From the NCBI GenBank assembly GCA_035079385.1, contig JAVHKY010000038.1, forward strand, positions 2,480,001 to 2,544,000: a stretch of DNA of 64,000 nucleotides, written 5' to 3'. The position numbers were made by a program, and so were the translations under genes. This DNA is from Aspidiotus rigidus. Taxonomy: Eukaryota > Arthropoda > Insecta > Hemiptera > Diaspididae. This document shows, one piece after another, positions 31,713-44,219 of the stretch. The notes beneath the pieces are model-generated. The model did not search any database. It saw only the letters and a list, made by a program, of their open reading frames with translations, and was not told the DNA's origin. The first letter of the stretch is position 1; each line of letters starts with the position of its first letter.

Positions 31713-33960
31713 TGAAACTAGGTAAATTGAAAAGGAAGAAAAATAAGAAAATTTGTTCTCTTCAGAAAAAGAAAGAAAATTTGAATAACCCCGCTGTCCA
31801 GGAAGTGAGACCTGAGGTCAGTGTTATCCAAAACTTCCAGCCGCGCATTATAAACTGCAGTCGGGTTGAGTTCAATAGCGATGAGGTGAAGAAAGGGTTG
31901 AAGTTCGGGTTACCCCCTCTTAATAATAGTAATGCTTCGGCTAATGTTGTTGCCGACTCGATGTGAGAATCAGATCTGGGGTTAATGCTCAAAAAAATTG
32001 TGCTGCTCTTGTCCGCAATACCCCCTCTCTCGCAGAAACAATTACGCGATGGAAGTGATTAAGGGAATAAAGAGGAGGGTCAGGGAGGAGGGCTTAATCA
32101 TCACGAAGGCTGACAAAAGTAAAAACATTGTCGTGATGGAGAAGTCCTCCTACGTCTCCAAGGTCTATGACGTTCTCGGCCAGTGTGGTGCTAAGGAAAA
32201 CGACAGTTCCAAATTTCCTAAACACGTAAAAGAAGTTAGACGTGTGATAAACGAGTGTGAATTTATTGTCAAAACTCCCTCGCTAAAAAGATTGCTCCTG
32301 GAGCCCAACCCTGTGCCTCCCCTCTTGTACGGGCTACCAAAAGTCCATAAAAAAGATAACCCGATGCGTCCGGCCGTATCCTTTGTGTCCTCCCCCACGT
32401 ACGCACTGGCAAAATTTTTGAACCGATGGTTTAAATCGAGAGTTGACCATGAGTCACCTTACTCGATGAAAAATTCGGTCTCCTTGGCTGATAGGCTTAA
32501 GGATAATATTCTTCCGCTGGGATCGACCCTGTGTTCATTTGATGTGGTCGGCCTGTTCCCCAATATTCCCAGAGCAACCGCCATGCAACATATGGGAGAC
32601 CTTTTGATTCAAACAAATGTTCGCCGAGAAGAATTGGGTGAATTTTTCAATCTCCTCAATATTGTTGGTCTCCCAATTATTGCAAATTCGATAACAAGTT
32701 TTTTGAGTTTCCTGAAGAGGTTGGAATACCCATCGGTTCTCCTTTGGGTTCTCTCATTTCGGAGGTCTTTATGTCTAAGTTTGAGCTCGATTTGTTCTCC
32801 TCTGGCAGTGCGTATTTAGATCAGATTTTTTTATTGGCACAGGTATGTCGACGATGTGTTGTGTACGTGGACTGGTCCCCGAGAGCTCCTTTTGAGTTTC
32901 TCCAGTATCTAAATAATCAATATCCTTATATAAAATTTACTTTAGAAATCGGTGGCGCATCTATTAATTACTTGGATTTGACGATCTGTAATAGAGACGG
33001 TATCCATGAATTCGCCATACACAGGAAAGATACTGCGACCGATATTACTGTCCACGGAAAATCTTTTTGCCCTGTAGCCCATAAATAAGCTGGATTTAAC
33101 AGCTTAATCCATCGACTGACTAGTATTCCTCTCAATCAGTCAGCCTTCCAAAAAGAGTTATTAACTATAAAGCACTTGGCCAGAGTGAATGAAGTGAACT
33201 TAGACATCGACCTTATGATCCACAGGAAAGTTACTCGAAAATGCCTCGATTTCACCACCTCCCTCCCCCGCGATCTGACCCTAAACAGTAGAGGGCGTTG
33301 GATAAGGCTTCCGTTCTTGGGGCAGTTTTCATCTCAATTGAGTCGTGTCCTACGCCCCTTCGGATTTCGGCCTGTGTATTACAACCCCAATACCATAAAA
33401 AGTTCATTGGTTAGGCTAAAAGACCCCATCCAACTGGCCGAGAGGAGTGGTGTGTATGAAGTTGAGTGTAAGGATTGTAACGGAATTTACATCGGCGAGA
33501 CAGGCAATTAGAATCGCTGAACATAGGAAGGCTTGGGAAAAGAAGAATATGGGTGAATCCGTGTTGGCGGACCATCTAATCACTAGCGGCCATAGCATTA
33601 AAGAGGGGTCGTCCGAGATCCTCCTCTATAGAGAAAACGCGTGCTCGAAGCGTAAAGCGCTGGAACACATCGAAAAATAACGACGACCTTAATGTGCTCA
33701 ACAGGTACATACCTGATGAGGGGTTGATTGAACTAGTTCACAAGTATGATTCACATCTTGATGACTCGCTGGTTGAATCCTGATTTCCTCAAATGTTTCT
33801 AGTTTATAGCCGGAGTTGGTTCAGTCTCTTTCAAGTCTCCGCTGACAATGATCGTTTAATCGAAAGCGCTTCGGTGTCGTTAAATTTCTGTGGCTATAGT
33901 AAATTAGGTACTCCATTTGTATTACTCGTTTGAGTATGTCTTCTTCCGGTATATCTGGCC
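31713..33960 (+). pseudogene. Penelope-like retroelement copy D (RT + GIY-YIG), frameshifted
   Basis: 5'-truncated at a position equivalent to residue ~80 of the 3288-5627 ORF. The plus-strand frames 31998-32819, 32744-33088, 33176-33511 and 33447-33680 carry, in order: a KADKSKNIVVMEKSSYVSKVYDVL block, LLEPNPVPPLLYGLPKVHK, CSFDVVGLFPNIPRATA, IGSPLGSL (with frame shift near 32660-32745), a damaged catalytic block near 32845 (the YVDD codons are out of frame), INYLDLTI, and GIY-YIG with EVECKDCNGIYIGETG. A small deletion removes GRQLK after the YIG, and a stop interrupts at 33086. The 3' non-coding tail runs to about 33960 and mirrors 31460-31712. Confidence 0.85.
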
Positions 33961-36900
33961 ATAAATTGAGAAACCGCATTGGTTCTACCCTACTGGACAT
34001 TGAAGGAATTGGACAATCTACCCACTAGTTCGATTCTTTGCTAGCTCTGTTACTTTCTCCCAACTATTCTGGACACGCCTCTGCGGCATTGGTGCACGTT
34101 TGCATCAGCCTCCATATCCTTTATACATTTTTTTTCTAGGGCCAAGTCTGCGATGTTATGAGTAAGTTTGAACCATTGCGGTATCCAACCGAAATATGAA
34201 ATCATCACAAATGAAAGGATGCTGGAGGTTGAATCGAGAGTCTTCTGTAATCATCGCAACAAGAAGAGGCATGAATGAGAGTGTGATTGGAAAACAAAGA
34301 GGAAAATAAAGTGGGCTGAGGATTATTATGCAAGAGTGAGTGGTTGAGAAAGCGTCATTAGATTGAAGACACCTTGAGAAAGGACTTGCGCGGTAGGCCG
34401 CATGCCACAGAGCGTGTTTACGAACCAAAATTCATGATGGGGAAATTCACGCAGTATGATTGGACTAATGTCCAATGAAAGAAGTCAATTGTGCTGCTCC
34501 GATATTGACGTTCGAATCATCAGTAAAGTAAAGGTGGATATGAATTCCTCTTCTTGTACCCTTGACAAACTTTCGACCTCTTACTCTACTGATTTAAATA
34601 ACTTCAAAATGACGTGTTGTAATGCAACTGTACAATCATTTCTGTTCAAACAACAAAAATAGCTCTCGTAGGCAATACTTCATTTACGCTTTCGAAATCG
34701 TGGCGGAGGTTCAATCCACAATTACTTCTAACCGACAAGAAATATACTCAGTTTTGATTGATGATGTGGTGATACCTGAAAAATAATTCAAAAATGAAAA
34801 ACCTTAATCGAAATTATCTCCTAATCCCAGCACAATGCTCTATAATTTTGCCTAGCTCGGTTGTTGGGTTCACTTAACTGTGTTACAACACACATAGCCG
34901 GTATACGAACCTGATAGCGTACACTATTTAGCCGTCGTAATATTCGTGAAACTTGTGGGTATTATTAGTGGTCTTCGATTTCCGAAAGTAGTCGTCGCCG
35001 TAGACGTTGTATTGCATTAATTGATTTTCCACTAATTCTAATCTTTATTTATACGCCGGCAGTCGGCACGCACATCAGATCGTGATCGTCCGACATGTCG
35101 TTGACCAAACACATCATTTAAATAAAAAGAAATGAAAATTTTTCAACAGAGGAAGCATTTAAATAACGATTCGTATATACCGTGCGGTACCTACCGATAC
35201 CGCAATATTGTCGATTGTATCCTATCATTATTTTGGGACCGGTTATTTAGCAAAGCTATAAGTACGAGTACAAGATGCCAAGGGAGGAGAAAGAAACAAA
35301 AAATCGAAATGCTCCATTTTATTGTCGGTGCCCTTGGGCAGGGTCCGGTTCGACGAGTTATTAAGCGATTGTTTCATTGAGGATGGTCTTCGGTTTCCTG
35401 AACAATATGAGCGGCCTGGAATGTAAAACAAAACTTTCATTCTTAAATTATTATATTACGTAAAGTTATCGCGCATCTCTTTTTCTTTCTTTTCGGTAAT
35501 AAAGTTTTTAGAACTGGTTTACTCGTACATACGGTAATGCATAGAGCGCGTACAAACGTGCTACCCACAGTATGAGAAAGGGAGAGCCGAAAATATTTTC
35601 GTCGTGAAAAGTGAGATGTGTAATACAATACTGTGTACTTTAGATCCGAATACTTTGATATTCCATTAAAGGATATGAAGACCGATGCGATGTAGACTAC
35701 GTGAGCCGATTTCGACTGATTTTACGAATGATATATTTTTCGTCGTCCTACAAACGTTCATCCGGTGTGGACGCGTCTTCAGCATTGAAAAGAATGCAGG
35801 TACGAAGTACGGAACCATTGTATCTTCATTCTAATGAGACAGTTGCTGCGGGCGCGGAGATGAATGACTTTTTTTGAAATCGGATAATAAGACAGGTCGG
35901 TGACAACAAGTTTCAATAGCGCACATCAAAAATATGCGAGAACGCCTAATCTGACGTCAAAGTGAACTTGAGATGATAACGTCTGAATTGCATTTCTGTA
36001 AACTTCAGCCTACGTAGGAGATTTGGCGAGTGAATTATCCAGTTAACGGAAACGATGCGGTACCATGACCCTACAATGACCTTCAAAGGATGTTGTATGA
36101 TTCCACAAGCGGGAGATGAAGTAAGTGACACGAAAATACGCGATGCAGTATATTATAATTGCTTAGCAGCTCAATCAATGGCGTCACTCGAGCCTCAGAA
36201 CATTGACCACCGCTTAAATCTTTGAATATATTTTACTCGATCTGTAGAAGCCAATTTAAAAATTTTTTAGGAAATGGCTTACATTTTACTCCAACTTCAA
36301 GACGGCTATTGCTTCTCACTTCCTACAAGATTACGAAAAATTGAATTATTTACAGTCATTATTAAAAGGATCAACTCGTGCATCTTCAAGTGTTCAAATC
36401 ATGCAAGAAGATATGCTATGAAAAAGGCATAGATATCCTTGAAAAATTATACGGCAACATAAATTTGATCATTTAAGCGAAGCCGGTAGGAAATTACATA
36501 ACATTTTTTCTGTCGCCTAAGTAAATAAGCTCGACTGTCGATGCTGACGTCGACCTATTTGTATGTATCAAAAACGGACGGATGTCGATATGATATCCTA
36601 AGTCAATCATGCTGCCTGAGGATATCAGTCAGAATAATTCCCAAGTTCAACATTTTAGAAAACAAGTTGTGGATGAAATTTTCGTCTGAATTGTCGAAAT
36701 CGACAGCATATCGACTGTGCTACAAGGGGAGGGTTTCAAAAAATGGAAGAACTAAAAAAACTTAAATTTATTCTTCAAAATTTTTAAATTTTGCGTTGTA
36801 GTTCCTACTGCGAAAATTAGCCGAAGCGGACCGACGAAATGATGGTGCTGACCCGATCAGAGGACGAGATCGAGGGCCGTGGAAATGCCGCGATGAAGAA

Positions 36901-37500
36901 AGTTCATCGTACCATTATTCGAAGTAATATACCTAATTAATCTCAAACTCAAATATATTCCATTCTCACAATAACCCACAAATTGTAATAATTTGCACAA
37001 TAATTTCAACAGGTAGCCGTGGGATTGCTCACCAAGAGATAAGAACGATTTTTAGAAGAGTGATTCACATGGAGTGGGTGGGAGATGACCTCCTGATTGA
37101 TGTTGAAACACAAGTAAATAATTTGATTGATTTGATGATTAAATTGATCCATTTTGTTTTTAAAATGAGAGTTTTCTCGGAACAGATCAAATTAAAATAA
37201 ATAAAATTATGATGGACAAACTGAACAATTGAATGTAGAACTGGAAACAATTTAATAGCTGTACACCATCTTAACGACAAATTCAATCATTTTCTAACAT
37301 GTCCCTGCACCAATTTGTCTATTTAATTACAGAGGAGTGCTGAATGGGCTGTTTCAAGGAGCCCGCATCGAATAAACGGCAATGAACTTACAGTTCAACA
37401 TTTTGTCGAAGTAAGTTTATTCAATAATGAAATTAGTTTGGAGAGGGGGGGGGGGGAGAGTTTGATATGTTTTAGGGTCAAATAAAATATCGAAAAAAGG
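33961..37500. other. Unassigned region, probably host intergenic or intronic
   Basis: Unique-looking sequence without recognisable domains. 34.9-36.2 kb is CpG-bearing with a TTTATTTATAC TATA-like stretch at 35044-35054; the short frames in it lack coding signatures. A G run lies at ~37446. Nothing here can be called a gene. Confidence 0.4.
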
Positions 37501-37559
37501 TCAACTATTTCCAATTTTCAATTCTGGTAGACACCCTGGAGTCAGAATGATTGTTTGAT

Positions 37560-38430
37560 CCTTCTTGTAAATTTGATCATAAATTCTTCGAGTTTCTTGA
37601 AGAGGAGGTATCCCTGGTTTCCCTCGAAGTTCCCTCATTTCGGAAGTATTCATGTCCAAAAATTCAATCTTGATTTTTGTCTCTCGGGTCACGAGTCGTT
37701 GAGTGATGTTTATCATTGGTACGGGTAAGTACACGACGTTGTGTACGTGGACTAGTCCTCAAGATCTCCTTGGTCAGCTTCTCGCGTATCTGAATGTCCA
37801 ATACCCCCTCCATAAAATTGAATTTCGAAGTCGGAAGTCCCACAGTTGGATTCAACGATATCGGCATCGTAGTCCACGGGTCGTGATTTTATCCTGATGT
37901 CCGCAAGGTTGCTAGCTTGATCCGTAGACTGAGATAGTCTGCTCCCCGCAAGGAATTGATGATCGTAAAAAATTTAGCCCGAGCACATGAGATCGTTTTG
38001 TACATCGATATAATGATTCTCAGGAAGATCACGAAAAGATTCTTCAATTTCACTACCTCCCTCTTGAACTGGAAGAAGCACTGGATCAGGCTCTCATTGC
38101 TTGGAAATTTTTCCCTACTCTTATGTCGTGTGTCCTTCGCCCTTCAATTTTCGTTCAGTATTTTATAATCCTGTCACTGTACAGGGATTGATTTTTCGAG
38201 TTGGAGGGTCTTATCCCACTTGTTGAGACGTGTTGGGGTAAGTGTGTGTATGTGATGATGCAGATTGTATGGGAAGAGTTGAGTTCCCACCAAACTGCGT
38301 GCAAGTCAGCACATCAACGAGCCACGGCGTCTTCGAATCGAGTAATGCATACCGGTCCCACAACCCGACGTATCTGATCAAAGAAGGCTCCCCTAATTTT
38401 TACCACAGGTTATTCGCTTCCAAATAACCT
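37560..38430 (+). pseudogene. Heavily decayed Penelope-like fragment (copy E)
   Basis: Landmarks in order on the plus strand: TTCTTCGAGTTTCTTGAAGAGG (FFEFLEEVG), TCCCTCATTTCGGAAGTATT (SLISEVF), TTTATCATTGGTACGGGTAAGTAC (the catalytic W-RYVD region), GTGTACGTGGACTAGTCC, TGAATGTCCAATACCCC, GGATTCAACGATATC and TGATTTCACTACCTCCCTC (F-TTSL). Older than the other copies, with stops in all frames; the GIY-YIG region is scarcely visible after 38170. Confidence 0.7.
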
Positions 38431-38817
38431 AGACCTCGGCTAGCTCGTCCAAGGGACAAATCCAGAGACAGCTGCCTCGAACAAGACAATAAGGTTAATC
38501 CTGTAGTATCGTTAGTTTTCACTCCGGGGCCGGAACAAATTGCAACATAAACAAAGCTTTCACTCTCTCAACATTCTACAAACACACTCCCCTAAGATTA
38601 ATCTTGGTGTGACCGCAACGGTCAGCGAGGAATTTTTCAACCTACACCTGTCATTCCCCCCCCCCCCCCCTAGCTGACAAAACCAGATCACATCATCATT
38701 GTCTCAACAAAGGATGGGTATACGAATTTCGTACAATCCACTCCGGCTATCCCGATCTTAAGAAAGAAAGAGAAAAAGAGGTACGTTACCAAGGTATCGG
38801 TGCTAATCTTCAGCTTA
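38431..38817. other. Unassigned region
   Basis: No ORF supported; contains a C run of about 14 at 38657 and a purine-rich AAAGAAAGAGAAAAAGAG stretch at 38762. Confidence 0.35.
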
Positions 38818-39545
38818 CGAGGGGCGGTCAATGAGTAAGTTTTGTACAATTCTACAGACCGAAGAAATGAAGCTAGGACCGTGGGAAATGATTTATTCGA
38901 AAGCTTATTTTTCCACGTAATCACCGTGAACATTTAAACATTTTGTCGAATCGTACCACCAGCTTTTCGATACCTGAACGGTAGAATGTACCGTCCAAGT
39001 TTGCGAGGTACCCATGGACTGCGTTCGTCACCTCGTCATCGTTCGAAAATCGGCGTCCACCGAGCCAGTGATGGAGGTGTCTGATGCAGCCAGGTCGGGA
39101 GAAGAAGGGGGATTGGGGAAGACATCCCACTTAGAATCGCGCAAGAGGTTCTCGCAAAGACGCGATGAATGCGCGGGCGCATTGTCATGCAGCAGGACGA
39201 CTTTCTTGGCCAATTTCCCCGGTCGTTTTGACTTAATGGCGGTACGCAGGTCTGCTGTGCGGTTGTACTATCTTCAGGGGTGTCTTCTGATCCCAGAAAG
39301 CGGTGAGCATCACCTTTCCAGTTGACCTTTCAATCTTCGCCTTTTTCGGAGCCTTCTCATCCTTTTCAACCCACTGCTTACTGACTTTCTTTATTTCCGG
39401 AGTGTAGTGGGGAACCCACTTTTCATCCCCCGTCACAATTTGGTCAAGGAACTCTCGTCCTTCGGCGTTGTAGCGCGAGAGAAAGTTGATCGCCGCGGCC
39501 ATGCGCTTCGTCTTGTATTTTCTGCGATATTTGCAACTCAGATTT
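38818..39545 (-). pseudogene. mariner transposase, 5'-truncated and frameshifted
   Basis: The minus strand carries the C-terminal two thirds of a mariner transposase in three frames: NFLSRYNAEGREFLDQIVTGDEKWV (first catalytic Asp in TGDE), VVLLHDNAPAHSS (second Asp, LHDNA-H), PPSSPDLAASD (third Asp in SPDLA-SD), then HHWLGGRRFSNDDEV and LDGTFYRSGIEKLVVRFDK. Frameshifts lie near 39220 and 39060. The 3' end has the terminal sequence CGAGGGGCGGTCAATGAGTA from 38818, preceded by TA (38816-38817), as expected for mariner. The N-terminal DNA-binding part and the other inverted repeat are missing beyond ~39545. Dead copy. Confidence 0.85.
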
Positions 39546-41520
39546 ACTCTTCAGTGTATCTCTCCCTTGATTACAAATATGTTTAGTTCAGCGGAAATCA
39601 CGCTAGTCTTCATAGGTTTAGATTAGAAAAGAGTATCTTCCGAAGGTGTTGAGCTGAAACACAAGAAGAGAAAAATAAAGGTAGTTGCAGCCATAGAACT
39701 TGAACGGCTCGGGTGTATTATACTGTAGAAAGGAATGAAAATGTATCGTGTGTAAAAGATATGTGTCGTCGTAACCGGAGTCGTTCTAGACGCTTCTCAC
39801 TGAAACTCGAAAAATTTACAAACATCGGATTCGCAGATGTATGGGCGCGAAGCAGTATATACAATAAGCAACAAGTATACTAGAGTCTTTTTTTTTTCTA
39901 TGTGAAACATTCAAAAGCCGCCCGTACTCTCGTTTATTTCTTCCGCGGGAATACGGTCGACTGGCGACGAAACGAAGTACAAAGTTGGCATCGCTCATCG
40001 TAAGCCGCGTAACATTTATGAACTTGAACTCTGTAAACCTTCAAACCAGTCTGTCTTCAGACGTTAGAAAGATCGATTTGTATCTCAAACATTACTGTAA
40101 CCATCGGGTAACCTATGTAATGAGTCCGACTATTTACCATTATCGCGATCGAATGCGAAATGACTAACGCACGAGTACCGAGCATAACGACGTGTAAGCT
40201 GCAGTCTCGTACTTGCTGCGTACTTACGCAATTGCAGAAAAAAAAAAATGATAATAATAATAGTAATGAGTAAACAAAAAATAAAAAGTGGTTGACGGTT
40301 TACAGACGTTAAGTATAGATAACGATTCCGAGGATCACGAAATGGTGTGAGCACCGTTTCTGTAGACATTTTTCAAATCTCTTGACCAAAATTTCATATA
40401 AGCTCTTATCAATCGGCGCGTCGATTTGGGACAATTTTCGCGTGATACTTTTGATGTTACAAGTTGTGCCGCGTTTCATAAGTCACTTTTCAAAGGGATC
40501 TTGGTCCCAAAGCTCATTATACGCGTTAGGGAAAAAACTTCTCCAACGCACTACAAACGCAATAATCGACGTGTTTTTTTTTTTTCTCGTATTTTTTTAA
40601 AATATTAAAAACGACGACGACGGTTTACGGGTGTGTGCCATATCTGCTGGAGTCGTTTCTTTTCTCTTACGACCGCGCGCGTACGTATGTCATTTCAATG
40701 TCACGATCGACTCCGCATTGTGCACGATTATCGTGACCACGCTGCCGCGGATACGTACCGGTACGCTCTCGGTCTGCTATAAAATAATTTTATCCTTCAT
40801 CTTAGTAAATAGACGTGTTTCTGGCCCAACATACCGACGCTAATTTAAACATACGGTTCGGTTTAATTGAAAATACGGCACGTATGTTTTATATTGTGAG
40901 TATATAAAAATAGACCTGTTATGTGTGCGGTTCGATTATGACGTTGACTTGAGAAATTTGGTAAAACAATTTAGAAATGAACACGAATGTATCACATAAA
41001 ATATTCATCAGTGTTGGAATGGGAAATGAGTGTTACATTGAGAATGATGTCAAACACAAGCTACAGATCTCGAAATAGTTATAACAATAATTTAAATGGT
41101 AACAGTCGAAGAATGATCTGGTCATAGTTCTTTCTAGCTCCGGCTTCCATTTTTTTTTTTTTTTAATTTTACAAGCTTTTAACTGCACTTGGGTTGTGAG
41201 CTTAATGGTGAATCGATTTTAGATACGTAGGATCTAATTTGCTGCTTTTAGATAAAAGATGATGTTTTGGATAGATGGAAAGTCATCGGCGAAAGTTGTT
41301 TCGATGGATGGTGAAATTGGGTAGATTTGTCATAGAGAACCTAAATGTGAGGTGGGAGTCACGGTTACTGTCGAAAATTCACGTAATCGATGTTATCTCA
41401 CGATTGTATTTCTAGAGGTTTGCCGATGGACTAGGCTGAATCTTCTGAGTTTGACAGATTATAGTACTTTCTACATAAATTAAAATAAGCTTCCTCGAAT
41501 GAACTAAAATTTATGAATTA
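39546..41520. other. Unassigned region, probably host intergenic
   Basis: CpG-rich and AT-rich by turns, with poly-T/A runs (39888-39899, 40221-40235, 40574-40586, 41151-41164). No frame with recognisable domains; the 60-72 codon frames in 39.8-40.9 kb look fortuitous. Confidence 0.4.
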
Positions 41521-41526
41521 TTAAGT

Positions 41527-41690
41527 ACAGTAAAAGCCGCTTATTGTAATTACGCTTAATAGAATAAATCGGTTATTGTCGTAAAATATGCTCTGTACAA
41601 ACCTCCCGTAACTCAGTATACAGTAATTTCCTGTGATCAGAACTTCGCTTAAAGGAATCAAGTCATACATAATTAAGCATTCATTCATAC
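41527..41690 (+). mobile_element. Possible pogo/Tigger-like terminal sequence
   Basis: TACAGTAAAAGCCGCTTATT at 41527 followed by TTACGCTTAATAGAATAA, and the partly similar TACAGTAATTTCCTG near 41619, resemble the CAGTAnAnCCnCnnTTAT-type inverted termini of pogo-like elements. No transposase and no matching opposite terminus were found. Confidence 0.3.
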
Positions 41691-41889
41691 AAAAAATCTT
41701 CCTGAAAAAACTGAAATTGAAATTAGCAAATTAACGGACCTTCTCACTGTCATCCATCTCTTGGAACAGTCTTGGCAAAAAGTGACTGAAACAACGATTC
41801 AAAATTTTTTTTGAAAAGGCGGATTTGTGCAAGGTGTCAGCATGGAATCAATACGTTTTTGTATGAAATTATGGTTATCCATAATGACG

Positions 41890-42240
41890 AGGATACTCGA
41901 AAGAGTAACACAGAAGAAAAATGCAAAAGACCGCACGATAATAGAAAACACGAGCGCTTTCGGCTAATCAGCCATTCTCGAAGTGTGGAAAGCGACTAAA
42001 CCCAGCACCAACAAGAACAGGCGACTTCAAACGAAATCATGACCAAAGCTACGAGTCATCGAAATGTGAATCATTCCCGTAGACTAATTCGATCAATCCT
42101 TCTTCAAGAATGTACCTGTTCAAAACGGTAACGCTACTGTCGGAGAATTTCTATTTCCTCACGGGCCAGACGCTTGAAGTAAGTGTTTTCCCTATGAAGG
42201 AGGACTTCGGACCCCCTCTTGAAAATTGTGACCACTTTCG
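41890..42240 (-). pseudogene. Penelope 3'-end fragment
   Basis: Minus-strand piece matching 3200-3500: GAGCGCTTTCGGCTAAT, GGAAAGCGACTAAACC, CGAGTCATCGAAATGTGAATCAT, CCGTAGACTAATTCGATCAA, a GTACCTGTT stretch and the endonuclease C-terminal codons (LHRENT-FKR-A-EE-EIL). Ends at about 42240, where the Gypsy fragment begins. Confidence 0.7.
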
Positions 42241-42269
42241 ATCAAACGATCATTGGAGCTGTCCTGATT

Positions 42270-42671
42270 CAGATTAATGATCCATTGTTGAATAAATTAT
42301 CGGAATGTAAGCATGAACCATGGTATGTGGCAGGATTTAATGCCGCCGAATGGTATCTAATGACATGATATCAAAGGGTTTTGAAGCAGGGCCCAAGTGG
42401 CCCAATAAACCCCTTCTTCTACTAAAACGTATTTTCTTTTTTTATGCGAATGGTGCACTCAGACGTGATTCTTTTAATTATTTTGTAAATGCTTTTGGCA
42501 TAATATAAGGGTTGTATCATGGCGAGCATATGAGCAGAACCAATGTGGCCAAAATTCTCATGGATGCGAGATGCTAAGAGAACACAAGCTGCGTCAGAAA
42601 TAACGACCTTTTTCCTACCGTTTGTTGTAATATAACGTATTAAATTGGCATCTACAAATTCATTTGTGAAG
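42270..42671 (-). pseudogene. Ty3/Gypsy integrase fragment (left part of split element)
   Basis: Minus-strand translation: DANLIRYITTNGRKKVVI, then RIHENFGHIGSAHMLAMI with the paired His, IKRITSECTI with one Cys of the zinc-binding HHCC domain (second Cys changed), then a GLLGHLGPASKPFDIMSLDTI stretch that matches the start of the integrase core (first catalytic Asp of MS-DTIGG). The rest of the core is gone. It continues the Gypsy element at 45078-48030, from which it is separated by the inserted LINE. Confidence 0.72.
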
Positions 42672-42921
42672 ATAGGAAGATGGGTTTTTTTTTATTTTTT
42701 ATTTTTACGAGCACTAGAGCTGCACGAGGGCTATTGGCTCGGCGTTACAAAAGTTATGAAAGTAATATTATAAATAACACATAAGAAAGGGAGGTTTTAA
42801 GGAAGTTGGTAGAGTAAGGAAAAGTGAGGAAGGATAAGAGGATGGAATATAATGTCGAGTGTAACTGCTTCAGATAATGGTGTGTTGTAGAAGGTTGTAG
42901 AGGTATAGTCGATGTATGTGT

Positions 42922-43734
42922 TCAGATGTGAGCGTAAAAGTCAGTTTGTCTTAGGTAATGTAGGGTATTCGAAATGATGTCCTGGTTGTTTTTGAGTGCT
43001 TGGGTGAGTGAAGAGGGGGTATCCGAAGAAGAGCGAAGGGGTAAAAGTCTGGGGCATGAAAAAAAGTGTTCCACTGTTAATTTGTCTTTTTGACAATGGG
43101 GACATGAGGGAGGGGTTAGGATGTAGGGACTGATGAGGTGGGTGTGAGTAATTTTTGTGTGACCAATTCTGAGACGAGAGAGAATTACTTCTTCTCTTCT
43201 TGTGTTTTGAATGGAGGATACCCAAGGAACCGGTTTTTTTTTGATACTGAGAAGTTTATTATTTGTTTGATTTTCCCAAAGAGTGTTCCATGATCGTGTG
43301 ATGAGAGAACGATAGTAATTTTTGTAATCTAGGGTAGGTAGGGGTGAATTATCAGTTATTTGACTGAGGGAGGTAGCTTGTTTAGCGGCTTGATCAACTG
43401 CGTCGTGGTCGGGGAAATTGGTGTGTCCAGGGATCCATATGAAGATAATTTGAGTGTTGATTGTTTCCAAAGTGTGTAGTGTGAGAAAGATGCGTTGGAT
43501 TATAGGGTTAGAGTTGTATGCGTCTGTAAGGGAGTGGAGTGAAGAAAGTGAGTCAGTGAGAATAATGAATTTACCGTTTGGGGGTAGTTGAGAGAGGTGG
43601 GAAAGGCAGGAAGAAATGGCCATCAGTTCGGCTGTAAAAATAGAGGCTATATTTCGGATGCGATGAGAAGATATTTCCCCGTCGATGGAGTATGCGTAAG
43701 CTGCTTTAGTATTTTCGACCCATCGGTGAGGCAA
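42922..43734 (-). pseudogene. LINE RNase H domain and C-terminal zinc-knuckle-like region
   Basis: Open frame of 270 codons. RNase H type I motifs: IFTAELMAISSCL (catalytic Glu in the TAEL motif), IILTDSLSSLHSL (catalytic Asp in TDS) and IFIWIPGHTNFPDHDAVDQAAK (IWIPGH and the final Asp of the D-VDQ-A motif). The first catalytic Asp (usually in the TDGS motif) lies upstream in another frame around 43740, where a frameshift separates it. The C terminus has CPHCQ-----VEHFFSCP, a CCHC motif usual in LINE ORF2 proteins. Recently inserted judging by the long frames, but truncated. Confidence 0.85.
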
Positions 43735-44219
43735 AGTGAATGGTCAGGGTATTCTTGAAGTAGTTTGTTGATATGTTGGGTAAAACCAGGTTTGTCAGAT
43801 TTTGGGATTTCTGTGAGATCTAGGCGAATTTTAGGTTGAGGGAAGGTCCAAGGTGGGAAGGTTGTGTATATGGATTCTAGGAGATGTGCTATGAATGGTT
43901 TGTTGATCAGGTGATTGAATTGAAGGCGAATATGTTTGGTGGAGGATTGGTTGTAATTGTGGTGAAAGATTCGGTTAAAGATTGGAAGTTGTGGGAATTG
44001 TGCTACAGAGGGTAAAAAGTTGAAGGTTAGGATGAGCCTTCGACAGTGAAGGGGAGGATCTGGGGCTTCTGTACATAAGCTAAGTTTGGGGCTGGTGCGA
44101 TAAGCTCCCAGGGCAATACTGAGAGAAGATGTCTGGATGGGGTCGAGTAAGGCAAGGACGGTTTTTTTCGCTGTGTTGTAGTTCGGGGAACCATAATCTA
44201 ATTTTAAGCGAATAAGACT

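Noticed and set aside
33690..33960. Hammerhead ribozyme in Penelope termini
   Set aside because: Penelope elements can carry hammerheads, and CTGATGA and CGAAA both occur here, but they are ~150 nt apart and the CTGACAATGA near 33840 does not fit the core. No convincing three-stem fold was found.
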